A stretch of DNA of 37,258 nt from JANXXV01 sp040002435 (GCA_040002435.1 JBDUEM010000040.1:1-37258); one strand, 5' to 3'. Shown: positions 14,470 to 23,157, counted from the stretch's first letter. The notes: generated by a model from the sequence alone, not told the origin. A program made the numbers and translations.

Positions 14470-15596
14470 ACGCCGATGACATTCGCAAACTGCTCGGCGG
14501 CTACGCCACCGGCACGCTTTCCGCGAATGAGCAGCAGGCGCTCTTTGAGGCTGCATTGAATGACGAAAAGCTGTTCGCCGCCCTGGCCGACGAGCATGCC
14601 TTGCGCGAAATGCTTGACGACCCTGCCAATCGTGCGGCCGTATTGCGGGCTCTGGAGCCGCAGCCGCGCGCCGGTTGGCGTTGGCGGTGGATCATGCCGC
14701 TAAGCGTCGCCAGTGTTGTCGTGATCGCCTCCATCATCTTCGTAGCTCAGCGTCCCGCGCGGCGAGGTAGCTTTGAAATGGCTAAGGTCGTGCAGCCCGC
14801 GCTACAGCCCGAAATCCTCCTCGAACAGAAACTCGCGGTGCCCGCGCCCTCCAGCGCGCCCCTGGCGCAGCTCCGGAAAGAGCGGCAAGCACTAGACCGG
14901 ACCGCGTCCGCGCCCGCCATGCGCGATGCGCGGGAAGAGCTGAGAGCCCGCGCCATTACTGCCCCGGTCTCGGAGTCAACGGATCGCGCGCCAGCTGTAG
15001 CACCTTCCGCGCCGCCGCCGCCACCTCCTCCTCCAGCGGCCGATATTCGCGCTGCGAAGAAAGAAGCGCTCGAAGGGAAGATGCTCTCCGGTTATGCCGG
15101 CGGCGGTGGCTTCGCCGACCGCATGAGCCTGTCACAAGGACTCCCCGGGAAGCTGCAGTACACGATTCTGAAGCGCGGCCCCGACGGACAATTCAAGCCG
15201 GTGGCCCCATCCGTGCCCCTGCAGCCGGAAGACGCCGTGCGCTTAAATGTGGAAGCCGGCGAGGCCGGATACCTCTCCGTCGTACAGAAGGAACCGTCCA
15301 AGGTGCTCTTCCAGGGTGCGGTGCAGAAACAGGTGCCGGTCACCATTCCCGCCACGGGATCTCTCGACTTGAGCATGCGCGGCGCACTGCAGATCCTGTT
15401 TAGCCAGCCCAATGCGGCGGGCTCGCTGCAGAATGCGTTGCTGCCTGGTGCTCCGTCATCAAAGGGGAAAGCCGTGGTGCAGCGCGATTCTGAAAAAGCC
15501 GCCGCAGCCGCCGGCCCGGCCAAGGATCAGGCGCCCGGCATCTTTACCGTGGATGTAAATTTGAACATGGCAACGCCTTCCCAACAGCAGAAGTAG
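14466..15596 (+). CDS. Membrane protein, likely anti-sigma factor with periplasmic domain
   Basis: The ATG at 14466 overlaps the sigma-factor stop (ATGA) and is preferred over an ATG five codons upstream. The product has 376 residues. The N-terminal 70 residues are helical and acidic (ADDIRKLLGGYATGTLSANE), like the cytoplasmic part of anti-sigma factors, but no HxxxCxxC zinc motif is visible. One transmembrane segment lies at about residues 75-94 (IMPLSVASVVVIASIIFVAQ). A long Ala/Pro-rich linker with a run of about eight prolines near 193-200 follows. The C-terminal domain contains EDAVRLNVEAGEAGYLSVVQ, which resembles DUF4384-type domains. It probably holds the sigma factor at the membrane and senses an envelope signal; this is inferred from context. 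Confidence 0.7.
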   Translation: MNADDIRKLLGGYATGTLSANEQQALFEAALNDEKLFAALADEHALREMLDDPANRAAVLRALEPQPRAGWRWRWIMPLSVASVVVIASIIFVAQRPARRGSFEMAKVVQPALQPEILLEQKLAVPAPSSAPLAQLRKERQALDRTASAPAMRDAREELRARAITAPVSESTDRAPAVAPSAPPPPPPPPAADIRAAKKEALEGKMLSGYAGGGGFADRMSLSQGLPGKLQYTILKRGPDGQFKPVAPSVPLQPEDAVRLNVEAGEAGYLSVVQKEPSKVLFQGAVQKQVPVTIPATGSLDLSMRGALQILFSQPNAAGSLQNALLPGAPSSKGKAVVQRDSEKAAAAAGPAKDQAPGIFTVDVNLNMATPSQQQK

Positions 15597-15613
15597 CGCC
15601 GAATGGCGATACA

Positions 15614-16753
15614 ATGCCCTTCATGTTGCGATCCAGCGCGTTACTTCTAGGACTGCTTCTTTCCGGGTTCGCCTTTGCCGAAGATGCCGGGCACCTCCTT
15701 CGCGCGGACCACTACGTCCGTGTCACTTCCACTGTGCCGGCCATCAAAGGACAAACCACCCAGATCTACGTGCGCGAAGTGGTCCAGCCGGGTCTGGCGC
15801 TGCGCGGCGGAGCGGGGCCGGACCGTGTGGTGTTGTTCGTTCATGGCGCCGGCACGCCTGGGGAAGTAGCCTTTGACGTCCCCTATCAGGATTACAGTTG
15901 GATGGCTTTCCTGGCGCATGCCGGGTTCGATGTGTTCGCCATGGATATGACGGGCTACGGACGTTCCACCCGGCCCGCGCCGATGAACGACCCTTGCAAC
16001 CTCGCGCGCGAGCAGCAGCTCCAGTTCATTCCGGCCCTGCTGGAGGCCCCCTGCGCCGCCGCGCCTTATCCGCACCAGATGACCACACTGGCCTCCGATT
16101 GGAACGACATCGGTGCCGTTGTGGACCGCATCCGCGCGCTGCGGCACGTGGAAAAGGTCAGCCTTATCGGATGGTCGCTCGGCGGTCCCAGGGCGGCCGG
16201 TTGGGCCTCGCACCATCCGGATAAGGTCCAGAAGCTTGTGCTGTTGGCCCCGGCCTATCGCCGCGCCGCATCCGCCGAACCGCCCGCGCAGGTGCCCGCC
16301 GGCGGCCCCGCCATGGGCACCCAGACACTCGCCGACTTCCACCAGAACTGGGACCGGCAGATCGGCTGCCCGGCACAAATCGACCCCGCCGCCAGCAAGG
16401 CCGTCTGGACTGCCATGCTCGAGTCCGATCCCGTTGCCGCTACCTGGGGTACAGGCGCGCGCCGTGCGCCGCTGGTGACCACCTGGGGCTGGAATCAGGC
16501 GTCCGCCGCCAAGTTGCAGATGCCGGTACTGCTCGTCGCCGGGGCGTATGACAAACAGGTGCTTCCGGAGGGCGTCAAGACGCTCTACACAGACCTCGGC
16601 GCGCAGCAGAAAGTCTACGTCGACCTGGCCTGTTCCTCCCACAATGCGCTCTGGGAGAAAAATCACCTGCTGCTATTTCAGGCTTCCCTGGAATGGTTGA
16701 CCCAGGGCGCCGTGAACGGATCCAAAGAAGGCATGCTGCGCCTGGGCTACTAA
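15614..16753 (+). CDS. Alpha/beta hydrolase, exported
   Basis: A 379-residue protein with a signal peptide ending near FAFAED (residues 19-24). The fold is recognised by VVLFVHGAGTPGE (oxyanion HGAG at 77-80), MDMTGYGRS, the nucleophile elbow GWSLGG with S188, VLLVAGAYDKQVLP with the likely acid D313, and SSHNALWE with catalytic H343. It is thus a complete serine hydrolase triad. Four cysteines in the cap region (C128, C147, C252, C340) may form disulfides in the periplasm. The substrate is unknown; an ester is most likely. The start could also be the ATG three codons downstream at 15623. Confidence 0.88.
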   Translation: MPFMLRSSALLLGLLLSGFAFAEDAGHLLRADHYVRVTSTVPAIKGQTTQIYVREVVQPGLALRGGAGPDRVVLFVHGAGTPGEVAFDVPYQDYSWMAFLAHAGFDVFAMDMTGYGRSTRPAPMNDPCNLAREQQLQFIPALLEAPCAAAPYPHQMTTLASDWNDIGAVVDRIRALRHVEKVSLIGWSLGGPRAAGWASHHPDKVQKLVLLAPAYRRAASAEPPAQVPAGGPAMGTQTLADFHQNWDRQIGCPAQIDPAASKAVWTAMLESDPVAATWGTGARRAPLVTTWGWNQASAAKLQMPVLLVAGAYDKQVLPEGVKTLYTDLGAQQKVYVDLACSSHNALWEKNHLLLFQASLEWLTQGAVNGSKEGMLRLGY

Positions 16754-16796
16754 AAATAATCTGGAACTCTCCGGGATTTGCAGCGTAGTTATTTCT

Positions 16797-19259
16797 ATGC
16801 TCGGAAACCAGCTGAAACACGTAGTCCGGCGGCTCTTGCGGTCGCCGATGTTCACAGCCATCACTCTGATTACACTTGCGGTAGGCATCGGAGCGAACAC
16901 CGCGGTCTTCAGCGTGGTCAACGGCGTCCTCTTGAAGCCGCTGCCGTTTTACCAGCCCGACAGGCTGGTCGCCATCTGGCTTACCGCGCCGGGCCTTAAC
17001 TTCAAGGATCTGAATCCCTCGCCCTCCACCTACTTCACTTTCCGCGAGGAAGGCAGGGTTTTCGAGGATCTTGGGTTGTGGCGGGAAAGCGGCGTCAGCA
17101 TCACAGGCATCGCCGAGCCCGAGAGAATTTCCAGCCTCAATGTCACCTTCAAGACTCTTCCCGTCCTCGGCGTCCAGCCAATCCTGGGCCGCTCGTTCAC
17201 GCAAAAGGATGACTCCCCGAAGAATCCCGAAACCGCGCTGTTGTGCTACGGCTACTGGCATCGCCGGTTCGGTGGAGATCCCGGAGTCATCGGCCGGCGC
17301 ATCATGATCGACGGGAAGGCCACCGAAGTGATCGGCGTGCTCCCGCAAAACTTCCAGTTTATGAACTTGAAGCCCGCTCTGGTTCAGCCGTTTCAACTGG
17401 ATCGCAACACAGCCTTCGTGGGCAATTTCAGTTATCAGGCAGTCGCGCGGCTGAAGCCCGGAATCACGGTTGAGCAGGCGAACGCGGACGCAGCCCGCAT
17501 GCTGCCCCTAATGTTGTCCAAATTTCCCATGGCTCCCGGCATGACCGTGAGCATGCTGGAACAGGCGAAGCTGGGGCCGAATATCCGCATGTTGAAGGAC
17601 GACGTCGTTGGAGACGCTGGAAAGGTCTTATGGGTCTTCATGGCGACGGTAGGAATCGTTCTCTTCATCGCCTGTGCGAATGTCGCCAATCTGCTGCTGG
17701 TCAGGGCGGAGGGGCGTCAGCATGAACTCACCATCCGCGCCGCGCTGGGCGCCGGTTGGGGGCAGATTGCGCGGGAGTTGCTGTCGGAAAGCGTCGGCCT
17801 CGCCTTGGTGGGCGGCGCGCTCGGCGTAGTGGTGGCCTACGGGGCGTTGCGATTACTGGTCGCGTTAAGCCCCGCGGGTTTGCCGCGTCTGGATGAAATT
17901 TCTCTCGATCCACAAGTGCTTTTATTCGCGCTCGGCATCTCCCTGCTGGCAGGCATTCTGTTCGGCCTGTTACCGGTCTTTAAATACGCGGGCGGCACAC
18001 TCGGCACCGCACTTCGCGAGGGCGGACGCAACGCCAGCGTGGGCCGCGAGCGCCACCGCGCGCGGAGCGTTCTGGTCATCGTTCAGGTGACGTTGGCCCT
18101 CATTCTGCTCATCGGTTCCGGACTGATGATTCGCACCTTTGCTGCCTTGAAGCACGTGCAGCCGGGCTTCACCAGGCCCGCTGAGATTCTTACCCTGCGG
18201 ATCGCCATTCCCGAGGCGCAGGTTCCCGATCCCGAGCGGACCATCCGCATGGAGAACGACATGCTCGAGAGGATGGCGGCCATTCCCGGCGTCACCTCCG
18301 TAGGACTCGCCAGCTCCATCACCATGGACGGATCGACGAATAACGATCCCGTCTATGCCGAAGACCGGACCTACACGGACTCGCAGATTCCCCCGCTGCG
18401 CCGCTATCGATTCATCTCACCCGGTTTCTTCGCCACTATGGGCAATCCGCTCGTGGCCGGTCGCGATATCACCTGGACCGACGTCTATAACAAGACTCCC
18501 GTCGTCTTGGTTTCGGAAGCTTTGGCACGCGACCTTTGGAAAGACCCCGCGGCCGCCATTGGGAAGAGAGTGCGCGAGAATCCGAAAGGAGTCTGGCGGG
18601 AGGTGATCGGCGTCTCCGGAAATGAGCGTGACGATGGCGTCTCACAGAAGGCGACCGCAATCATCTATTGGCCCATCCTGATCAAGACGTTTTGGGCCGA
18701 CCCCATCCAGGTGCAGCGTTACGTGGCCCTCGCCGCGCGCAGCAACAGGGCGGGCACCGCAAGTTTCCTGAAGGAAATGCAGAATGCGGTGTGGTCGGTG
18801 AACCCCGACCTGCCCGTGGCCAGGGTGCGGACCGTGCAGGAGATCTATGAGCGGTCCATGGCCAGGACTTCGTTTACCTTGACAATCCTCGGCATCGCCG
18901 CGGGTATGGCTCTTCTCCTCGGCGTGGTTGGGATCTACGGCGTGATCTCTTACTCGGTTTCGCAGCGCACGCGGGAGATCGGAATTCGCATGGCGCTAGG
19001 CGCACAGCGCGGGCAGGTGCGCGGGATGTTCGTACTGCACGGCCTCGCGCTGACGGGCATTGGCGTAGTATGCGGGCTGGCTGGAGCGGCCGGCCTGACA
19101 CGCTTGATGGCGTCGTTCCTGTTTGAGGTCAGTCCGGTTGACCCCATCACTTATGGCGCAGTCTCCGCCGGGCTTGTGGCCGCGGCTCTTCTTGCCAGCT
19201 ACCTGCCCGCGCGCAGGGCAACGTCCGTTGACCCAGTGGACGCGTTGCGCTCAGAATAG
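16797..19259 (+). CDS. ADOP family duplicated ABC-type permease
   Basis: An 820-residue protein with two MacB/FtsX-type halves. It starts with MLGNQLKHVVRRLLRSPMFT and the hallmark LAVGIGANTAVFSVVNGVLL. The MacB-like periplasmic region follows, then a first set of three membrane segments (about residues 280-400, including IVLFIACANVANLLLVRAEG). A second periplasmic region and a final set of three segments end in RRATSVDPVDALRSE. Acidobacterial duplicated orphan permeases are expanded in this phylum and, as here, usually lack a neighbouring ATPase. They are presumed to move a small molecule, lipid or peptide through the envelope, or to be mechanotransmission modules. No clear Shine-Dalgarno precedes the ATG. 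Confidence 0.93.
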   Translation: MLGNQLKHVVRRLLRSPMFTAITLITLAVGIGANTAVFSVVNGVLLKPLPFYQPDRLVAIWLTAPGLNFKDLNPSPSTYFTFREEGRVFEDLGLWRESGVSITGIAEPERISSLNVTFKTLPVLGVQPILGRSFTQKDDSPKNPETALLCYGYWHRRFGGDPGVIGRRIMIDGKATEVIGVLPQNFQFMNLKPALVQPFQLDRNTAFVGNFSYQAVARLKPGITVEQANADAARMLPLMLSKFPMAPGMTVSMLEQAKLGPNIRMLKDDVVGDAGKVLWVFMATVGIVLFIACANVANLLLVRAEGRQHELTIRAALGAGWGQIARELLSESVGLALVGGALGVVVAYGALRLLVALSPAGLPRLDEISLDPQVLLFALGISLLAGILFGLLPVFKYAGGTLGTALREGGRNASVGRERHRARSVLVIVQVTLALILLIGSGLMIRTFAALKHVQPGFTRPAEILTLRIAIPEAQVPDPERTIRMENDMLERMAAIPGVTSVGLASSITMDGSTNNDPVYAEDRTYTDSQIPPLRRYRFISPGFFATMGNPLVAGRDITWTDVYNKTPVVLVSEALARDLWKDPAAAIGKRVRENPKGVWREVIGVSGNERDDGVSQKATAIIYWPILIKTFWADPIQVQRYVALAARSNRAGTASFLKEMQNAVWSVNPDLPVARVRTVQEIYERSMARTSFTLTILGIAAGMALLLGVVGIYGVISYSVSQRTREIGIRMALGAQRGQVRGMFVLHGLALTGIGVVCGLAGAAGLTRLMASFLFEVSPVDPITYGAVSAGLVAAALLASYLPARRATSVDPVDALRSE

Positions 19260-19277
19260 CCGATGCGGAGAAGATAT

Positions 19278-19448
19278 ATGCGGCGACAAAACGAAAACGA
19301 ACTGCCAGTCCCCACCGAGGAGTTCACAAGCTTTGACGCTGCTGACTGGGATCGCAAAATTGCATCAGATTCCCAGAGCGGCAAGTTGAGTAAGCTCGCC
19401 GCCCCGGCAGTGGAAGATCATGAGGCTGGCCGCTCGATCGAATTGTGA
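19278..19448 (+). CDS. Small antitoxin-like protein (toxin-antitoxin remnant)
   Basis: The ATG at 19278 has a GGAG Shine-Dalgarno 7 nt upstream and is preferred over the ORF start at 19263. The 56-residue acidic product contains SFDAADWDRKIASDSQSGKL and ends EDHEAGRSIEL. This pattern (WDRxIxxDxxxGKLxxL, then HxAGRxxEL) resembles small antitoxins encoded just before RelE-like toxins; the resemblance is from memory and not proven. Its stop overlaps a GTG (GTGA at 19445-19448) that begins a toxin-like RHRAAP, exactly as in toxin-antitoxin operons, but the toxin part is broken. It may be a surviving orphan antitoxin or already non-functional. Confidence 0.5.
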   Translation: MRRQNENELPVPTEEFTSFDAADWDRKIASDSQSGKLSKLAAPAVEDHEAGRSIEL

Positions 19449-19858
19449 GACATCGTGCAGCTCCCGATCATGCTTTTGCGCTCTGGCGATTCGCATCGCT
19501 GAGGGTTTCACAAGGCACTATAGCCGGCACGCACAACGCGCATGGGTTGGCCTTGACCATGACAGCATCGATTGTGCCTACAGCGTTCCAGCCCAATTAC
19601 GCGCCTATCAACGGAAGCCTAGGAGGCACAGCGAGCATAAACGTGCCTTTTTATCCTGACCACGCGCTGGCGTGGTTCCGATTGACCAAGTCCGGTACAA
19701 CCATCACTTCCTGGTTAGGAGATGGAACAGATTGGATTCAGGTTGGCACTTTCACCGCGTCATCGCTGACCCATTACGGCTTCGGAGCTGATCCACGAGC
19801 CTCCACAACGGGCTGCTATCAAGGTCCACGGCATCTCGATCACCTAAACCACAAATGA
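19445..19858 (+). pseudogene. Toxin fragment joined to surface/phage-protein-like debris
   Basis: An open frame of 137 codons begins with GTG overlapping the antitoxin stop. Its first residues RHRAAP look like the start of a small RelE-type toxin. A shift of frame gives SCFCALAIRIAEGFTRH, which looks like a continuation, after which toxin-like sequence ends. From about 19515 the open frame instead reads LALTMTASIVPTAFQP, then DHALAWFRLTKSGTTITSWL, then GDGTDWIQVG. This resembles a beta-sandwich, concanavalin-like segment of secreted or tail-fibre proteins. The whole looks like a join of two gene fragments rather than a functional gene. There is no good sign that it is translated. Confidence 0.4.
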
Positions 19859-19890
19859 CATTCGACGAATCGACATTCGATGAAGCGGAA

Positions 19891-19910
19891 TCCTCGCCGC
19901 CAAGCGAGGA
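19891..19910. repeat. Inverted repeat upstream of the three-gene cassette
   Basis: TCCTCGC and GCGAGGA form a perfect 7-bp inverted repeat with a 6-base loop. A direct repeat CATTCGA (twice, about 19859-19880) lies just before it. No T-run follows, so it is a better candidate for an operator or RNA element than for a terminator. The cassette's first ATG is about 54 bp downstream. Confidence 0.5.
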
Positions 19911-19963
19911 GAGTTCCCTGAGTTGTGCTTCGAAAATGTATTAAGCTACTAGGGCGTACCGTA

Positions 19964-20671
19964 ATGCTATCACTTACAGATTTCAAGCTGTCTGACTGTG
20001 CGTTAGAATTCAGGCATCCTTTTTCCACGTTGCATTGGGATCATTCAGGGGCATTGTGGTCCGCCGTGAACAAAAAGCACGATGGACTAAGGAACGTTAG
20101 TGCTGAACCCGGGAAAGTCGTTTGGAATTTGAACACGGACTTTCAGCTGATTACCGAGAACAAATCGTTTACAATCCTGGCTCATACGCCGGATCGTGCT
20201 CTCAAGTCGTTCCTCGTGATCGCTTCTGAGTTCCATGCTGCCGTAACGACGATCTTGGAGATTAAGGATTTCACTAGAGTTGGTCTGAGAATTACCTATA
20301 GGCGCGACTACCCAGACCTTCAGGCAGCCACCGATGCTCTTCTTGCAACCAATATGATTCGAGTTCCCGAAGGCAAATATTTTAGTCTCAGTAGCTCTCC
20401 GAAGCTTGCCGATGTCAGCTTGCGATGGGAAGAGAAGGCTCGGGGTGTCCATTTTCGACTCCGTGCCGAAGGCAGGGAATTTAACTTTGAACCCCCGTTT
20501 GGTTGGGAAGGAACGCCTGCCGCCAGAGTAGAAAAGCTTTCGCTGGCATGCGATTGTGACTTCTTTACGACGATTGTGACGACGGTCAGTCAGTTCAGTT
20601 TGGTCGATTGGATAAACCAATCCCTTCACATGATGAATCGTGACATATCTTTTTTTTTAGGGGCGAAGTAA
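19964..20671 (+). CDS. Unknown protein, first gene of PIN cassette
   Basis: A 235-residue protein from the ATG at 19964 (MLSLTDFKLSDCALEFRHPF); a GTG at 19925 would add 13 residues. I do not recognise the family with confidence. It has no signal peptide or membrane segment and appears mixed alpha/beta. The block ILEIKDFTRVGLRITYRRDY and a C-terminal helix with SLVDWINQSLHMMNRDISFF recall the general layout of TIGR04255 family proteins (RxGLRY followed by a C-terminal helix), but this is weak. Its stop TAA is immediately followed by the ATG of the next gene, and codon use is more AT-rich than in flanking genes, so it probably arrived with its two partners by transfer. Confidence 0.75.
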   Translation: MLSLTDFKLSDCALEFRHPFSTLHWDHSGALWSAVNKKHDGLRNVSAEPGKVVWNLNTDFQLITENKSFTILAHTPDRALKSFLVIASEFHAAVTTILEIKDFTRVGLRITYRRDYPDLQAATDALLATNMIRVPEGKYFSLSSSPKLADVSLRWEEKARGVHFRLRAEGREFNFEPPFGWEGTPAARVEKLSLACDCDFFTTIVTTVSQFSLVDWINQSLHMMNRDISFFLGAK

Positions 20672-21223
20672 ATGGCAACTGCATCAGCATTCGGGGGCGG
20701 GAGCAGCCTTTCTCAAACAGCTTCCAATCAACCGGGTAAAACTAAAGCGGAAGTTGTCGCGATAGATTCCATTGGCACTCATCAGAGATCAACGGAAGCC
20801 TTATCGGATTTGTATATTCCAGATTACTCTCGGCTAGAAGTTGGCAGAGCGCCTGAACTTTTGAGAAGTAGCATCGAACTATCAGAACGGGCAGTGGAAT
20901 GTATGGCTGACGGCGATACAATTTCCGCAGACGACTACACCCAGCGCCTCCAGCCCGTATTGCGTGAATTGTTTTGTTGTAGGGCGCTTGGGGACGGATT
21001 TGGAATAGTGGTGAATTCTTTGATTTGGGGTTTACATAACCGTCATGGTGCAGTCGTGGAAGCTCGGCACATCAAGGCGATCCATAGTGTTCTCTCAGCA
21101 GTTTGTTCCGAACCTTTTCTTTCTTCCGACTCAGCGGTAGATCTCGCGCTCCAGCTAGAGGATGCCGGGCTTGACCTTACGCCTACCGGATTTGATCTGT
21201 TCACTGAGCCCTTGAATGGCTAA
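20672..21223 (+). CDS. Unknown helical protein, second gene of PIN cassette
   Basis: A 183-residue protein whose ATG directly follows the previous stop; AGGGGCG about 10 nt upstream can serve as Shine-Dalgarno. The first 30 residues are Ser/Thr/Gly-rich and probably disordered (ASAFGGGSSLSQTASNQPGK). Residues 55-165 look like a helical bundle, with two Cys in ELFCCRAL and a further SAVCSEPFL. No signal peptide, membrane segment or DNA-binding motif is seen and I do not recognise the family. It overlaps the PIN-like gene by 8 bp (ATGGCTAA), which suggests a fixed stoichiometry, as in toxin-antitoxin pairs. It may be the cognate antidote or an adaptor; this is conjecture. Confidence 0.75.
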   Translation: MATASAFGGGSSLSQTASNQPGKTKAEVVAIDSIGTHQRSTEALSDLYIPDYSRLEVGRAPELLRSSIELSERAVECMADGDTISADDYTQRLQPVLRELFCCRALGDGFGIVVNSLIWGLHNRHGAVVEARHIKAIHSVLSAVCSEPFLSSDSAVDLALQLEDAGLDLTPTGFDLFTEPLNG

Positions 21224-22025
21224 GGCATTCATTGAGACTACAATTCTCGCCAACATTCTTCTTAAGCCCGGCGATATTGCGTGCCGCAATAAAGCCGCGC
21301 TTGCGAAGTATGAAACCTCCAGCATGCCGACCTATGCAATCAAGGAACTCAAGGCGGGAGCGTTGGCCTATTATGTCTGGACGTATAACAAATTAGTTGT
21401 CACCGATTCTCTTGCCAATACTCTGTTGGCTATTCGTTCGGTCATGAGTTTCCAGCCATACCGAGCCTCCACTGCAATCGAGGCCCTCGCGTCAGCGATG
21501 CAGCCTTTGATTGTTAGCTCCGAGCTACAAACCCAGTACGGTAAGATCGCTGACCCCCAGCAAGTAATTTTTGACAGTTGTCGGCTAATGCTTAAGAAAT
21601 TGATTATCGGGGCTTGGAAGCGTCGAAGACTCATTTGCGACTCGGTCCTTTTTCCAATCGGGTGTTTCCGGGAAAGCGGTCCAAAGGAGGTTGACGGACT
21701 CTTCGAATTGGAGGAACGTAGATGCAAGCCTCAAACCGAATGTGAGTTGGGGTTACTACTTAAGAAAGACCCCAAAGCCTTAGTTAGGCTCAAGGGTGTA
21801 GTAGATACTCAACCTCAGAAGCGTGAAAATTCTCGACGATCAAAAGCCTTACGCGAATTGATTCGCAACCCCAAACGGCCGTGCACTGAAACTATGTGCC
21901 GCGACTTAGGTGACGTTATATTTGCCTTCTTAGCCCCCATTGACGCAACTGTTTTGACGACAAATCTAAGAGATATTCAACCGCTTGTTGCAGCCCTAGG
22001 TAAGAAAGCGTCATCGCCCGACTAA
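21216..22025 (+). CDS. PIN-like nuclease domain protein, third gene of cassette
   Basis: A 269-residue protein. The N-terminus AFIETTILANILLK resembles PIN strand 1, with E7 in place of the usual Asp. TYAIKELKAG supplies a second acidic residue (E44). The C-terminal CRDLGDVIFAFLAPIDATVL, then TTNLRDIQPL, matches the PIN end, with D230/D233 and D253 as further metal ligands. All four acidic positions of a PIN nuclease thus have candidates. Between about residues 95 and 225 lies an insertion with many Lys/Arg (KKLIIGAWKRRRL, QKRENSRRSKALRELIRNPK), making it about twice the size of a VapC toxin. It is probably an RNase acting in the cytoplasm, regulated by the overlapping upstream gene. Confidence 0.75.
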   Translation: MAKAFIETTILANILLKPGDIACRNKAALAKYETSSMPTYAIKELKAGALAYYVWTYNKLVVTDSLANTLLAIRSVMSFQPYRASTAIEALASAMQPLIVSSELQTQYGKIADPQQVIFDSCRLMLKKLIIGAWKRRRLICDSVLFPIGCFRESGPKEVDGLFELEERRCKPQTECELGLLLKKDPKALVRLKGVVDTQPQKRENSRRSKALRELIRNPKRPCTETMCRDLGDVIFAFLAPIDATVLTTNLRDIQPLVAALGKKASSPD

Positions 22026-22178
22026 CTGGGCGGGCCGGTCCGTCCGGTGAGCTACAACGTGTGCAAGGGCGATTCACATCGCTGACGCAGTGCTGTGGTT
22101 CTGCATCGGCACACACGCCCAATACGACGGCATTATCCCTTCATGGAAGCAGGCTGATTCGCTCTCCCCGATCAAGTG

Positions 22179-22184
22179 TATAAT
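22179..22184 (+). promoter_or_regulatory. Perfect -10 box before sugar isomerase gene
   Basis: TATAAT lies 46 bp before the ATG at 22231. The -35 at 17-18 bp (around TGATTC/GATTCG) is weak. It gives a leader of about 40 nt containing the strong Shine-Dalgarno GAGGAGG. Confidence 0.45.
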
Positions 22185-22230
22185 CGCGTGGTCAGCAAGG
22201 AACCTGATCTGGCGATGAGGAGGATGCTCT

Positions 22231-23157
22231 ATGAATAGTGAACTCACCCGGCGCGCAATACTTGCCGGCAGCGCAGGCTTGGCTGGTGCCGCCCAACTCG
22301 CTGCTGCGCCCTCTAAACCTGCCGTCAGGCCGAAGTATTTCCATATGAGCCAATCGTCCATTAACTATCAGGCCGAGTTCAAGGCCGGCAAAATGGACTT
22401 CTTCGGCTTCATGGACACCTGCCGGAAGCTCGACCTCGATGGGCTGGATATCCACGTCGGCCAGCTCAAAAGCCAGGTGGACCGGGCGTACCTGAAAGAA
22501 GTACGCCGGGCTTGCCTGGACCGCGGCATGCCCATCGCGTCGATTTGCGTGACCACCGAGTTCGGGCGCTCGGCGGAAGCCGTTCCCAAGGAACTGGAGA
22601 AAGCCCGCACCGCCATGGAGGCCGGGATGTTCCTCGGCGCTCCCATCCTGCGCACCTTTGTCGGCTCGCCGCCTTCACCCGATAAACGGGAAGAGGCGTT
22701 TCGCCGCGGAGTAGAGGCTCTTCGCAAAACCGCCGAGATCGGTGCTGAGTTAGGCATGACGGTTTCACTCCAGAACCACAGCGGCCTCACCAGCACCGGA
22801 GACGACATGCTTCGTTTCCACAAAGAAGTGAACCATCCCAACTTCACATTGCTCCTCGATACCGGGCATTTCGCGGGCAGGGAAGGGCCGAATGGCCCAA
22901 AGATCCCGGGAGCCACCTACGAAGATTACTATCACAGCATCGAACAGGTGGCGCCTCTTACCCAGTTCGTACGAGCCAAAGTCTACGACCTCGATGAGAA
23001 TGGCCGCGAGAAATGGATTGACTACGACCGTGTTTTTGCGATCCTGCGCAAAGTACACTACAACGGCTTCATCAGCATGATCTACGAAGGAAAAGAGGAT
23101 AAATTCGCAGTAATCCCGAACGCCATCCGGCTGCTGCAATCGTACCCCAAGAGCTGA
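22231..23157 (+). CDS. Sugar phosphate isomerase/epimerase-like TIM-barrel protein (Tat)
   Basis: A 308-residue protein with a twin-arginine signal (TRRAILAGSAGLAGAAQLAA). The xylose isomerase-like/AP endonuclease 2 TIM barrel is indicated by LDLDGLDIHVG, MPIASICVTTEF, the helix ELEKARTAMEAGMFLGAPIL, MTVSLQNHSG, NFTLLLDTGHF and FISMIYEG. The acidic and histidine residues in these strands (Q/N-H, D-T-G-H, E) would bind a divalent metal. The likely substrate is a sugar or polyol, unknown. A GAGGAGG Shine-Dalgarno and a TATAAT box precede it. It converges on the sulfatase gene with 8 bp between stops, and the pair may act on sulfated or modified sugars outside the cytoplasm. Confidence 0.9.
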   Translation: MNSELTRRAILAGSAGLAGAAQLAAAPSKPAVRPKYFHMSQSSINYQAEFKAGKMDFFGFMDTCRKLDLDGLDIHVGQLKSQVDRAYLKEVRRACLDRGMPIASICVTTEFGRSAEAVPKELEKARTAMEAGMFLGAPILRTFVGSPPSPDKREEAFRRGVEALRKTAEIGAELGMTVSLQNHSGLTSTGDDMLRFHKEVNHPNFTLLLDTGHFAGREGPNGPKIPGATYEDYYHSIEQVAPLTQFVRAKVYDLDENGREKWIDYDRVFAILRKVHYNGFISMIYEGKEDKFAVIPNAIRLLQSYPKS

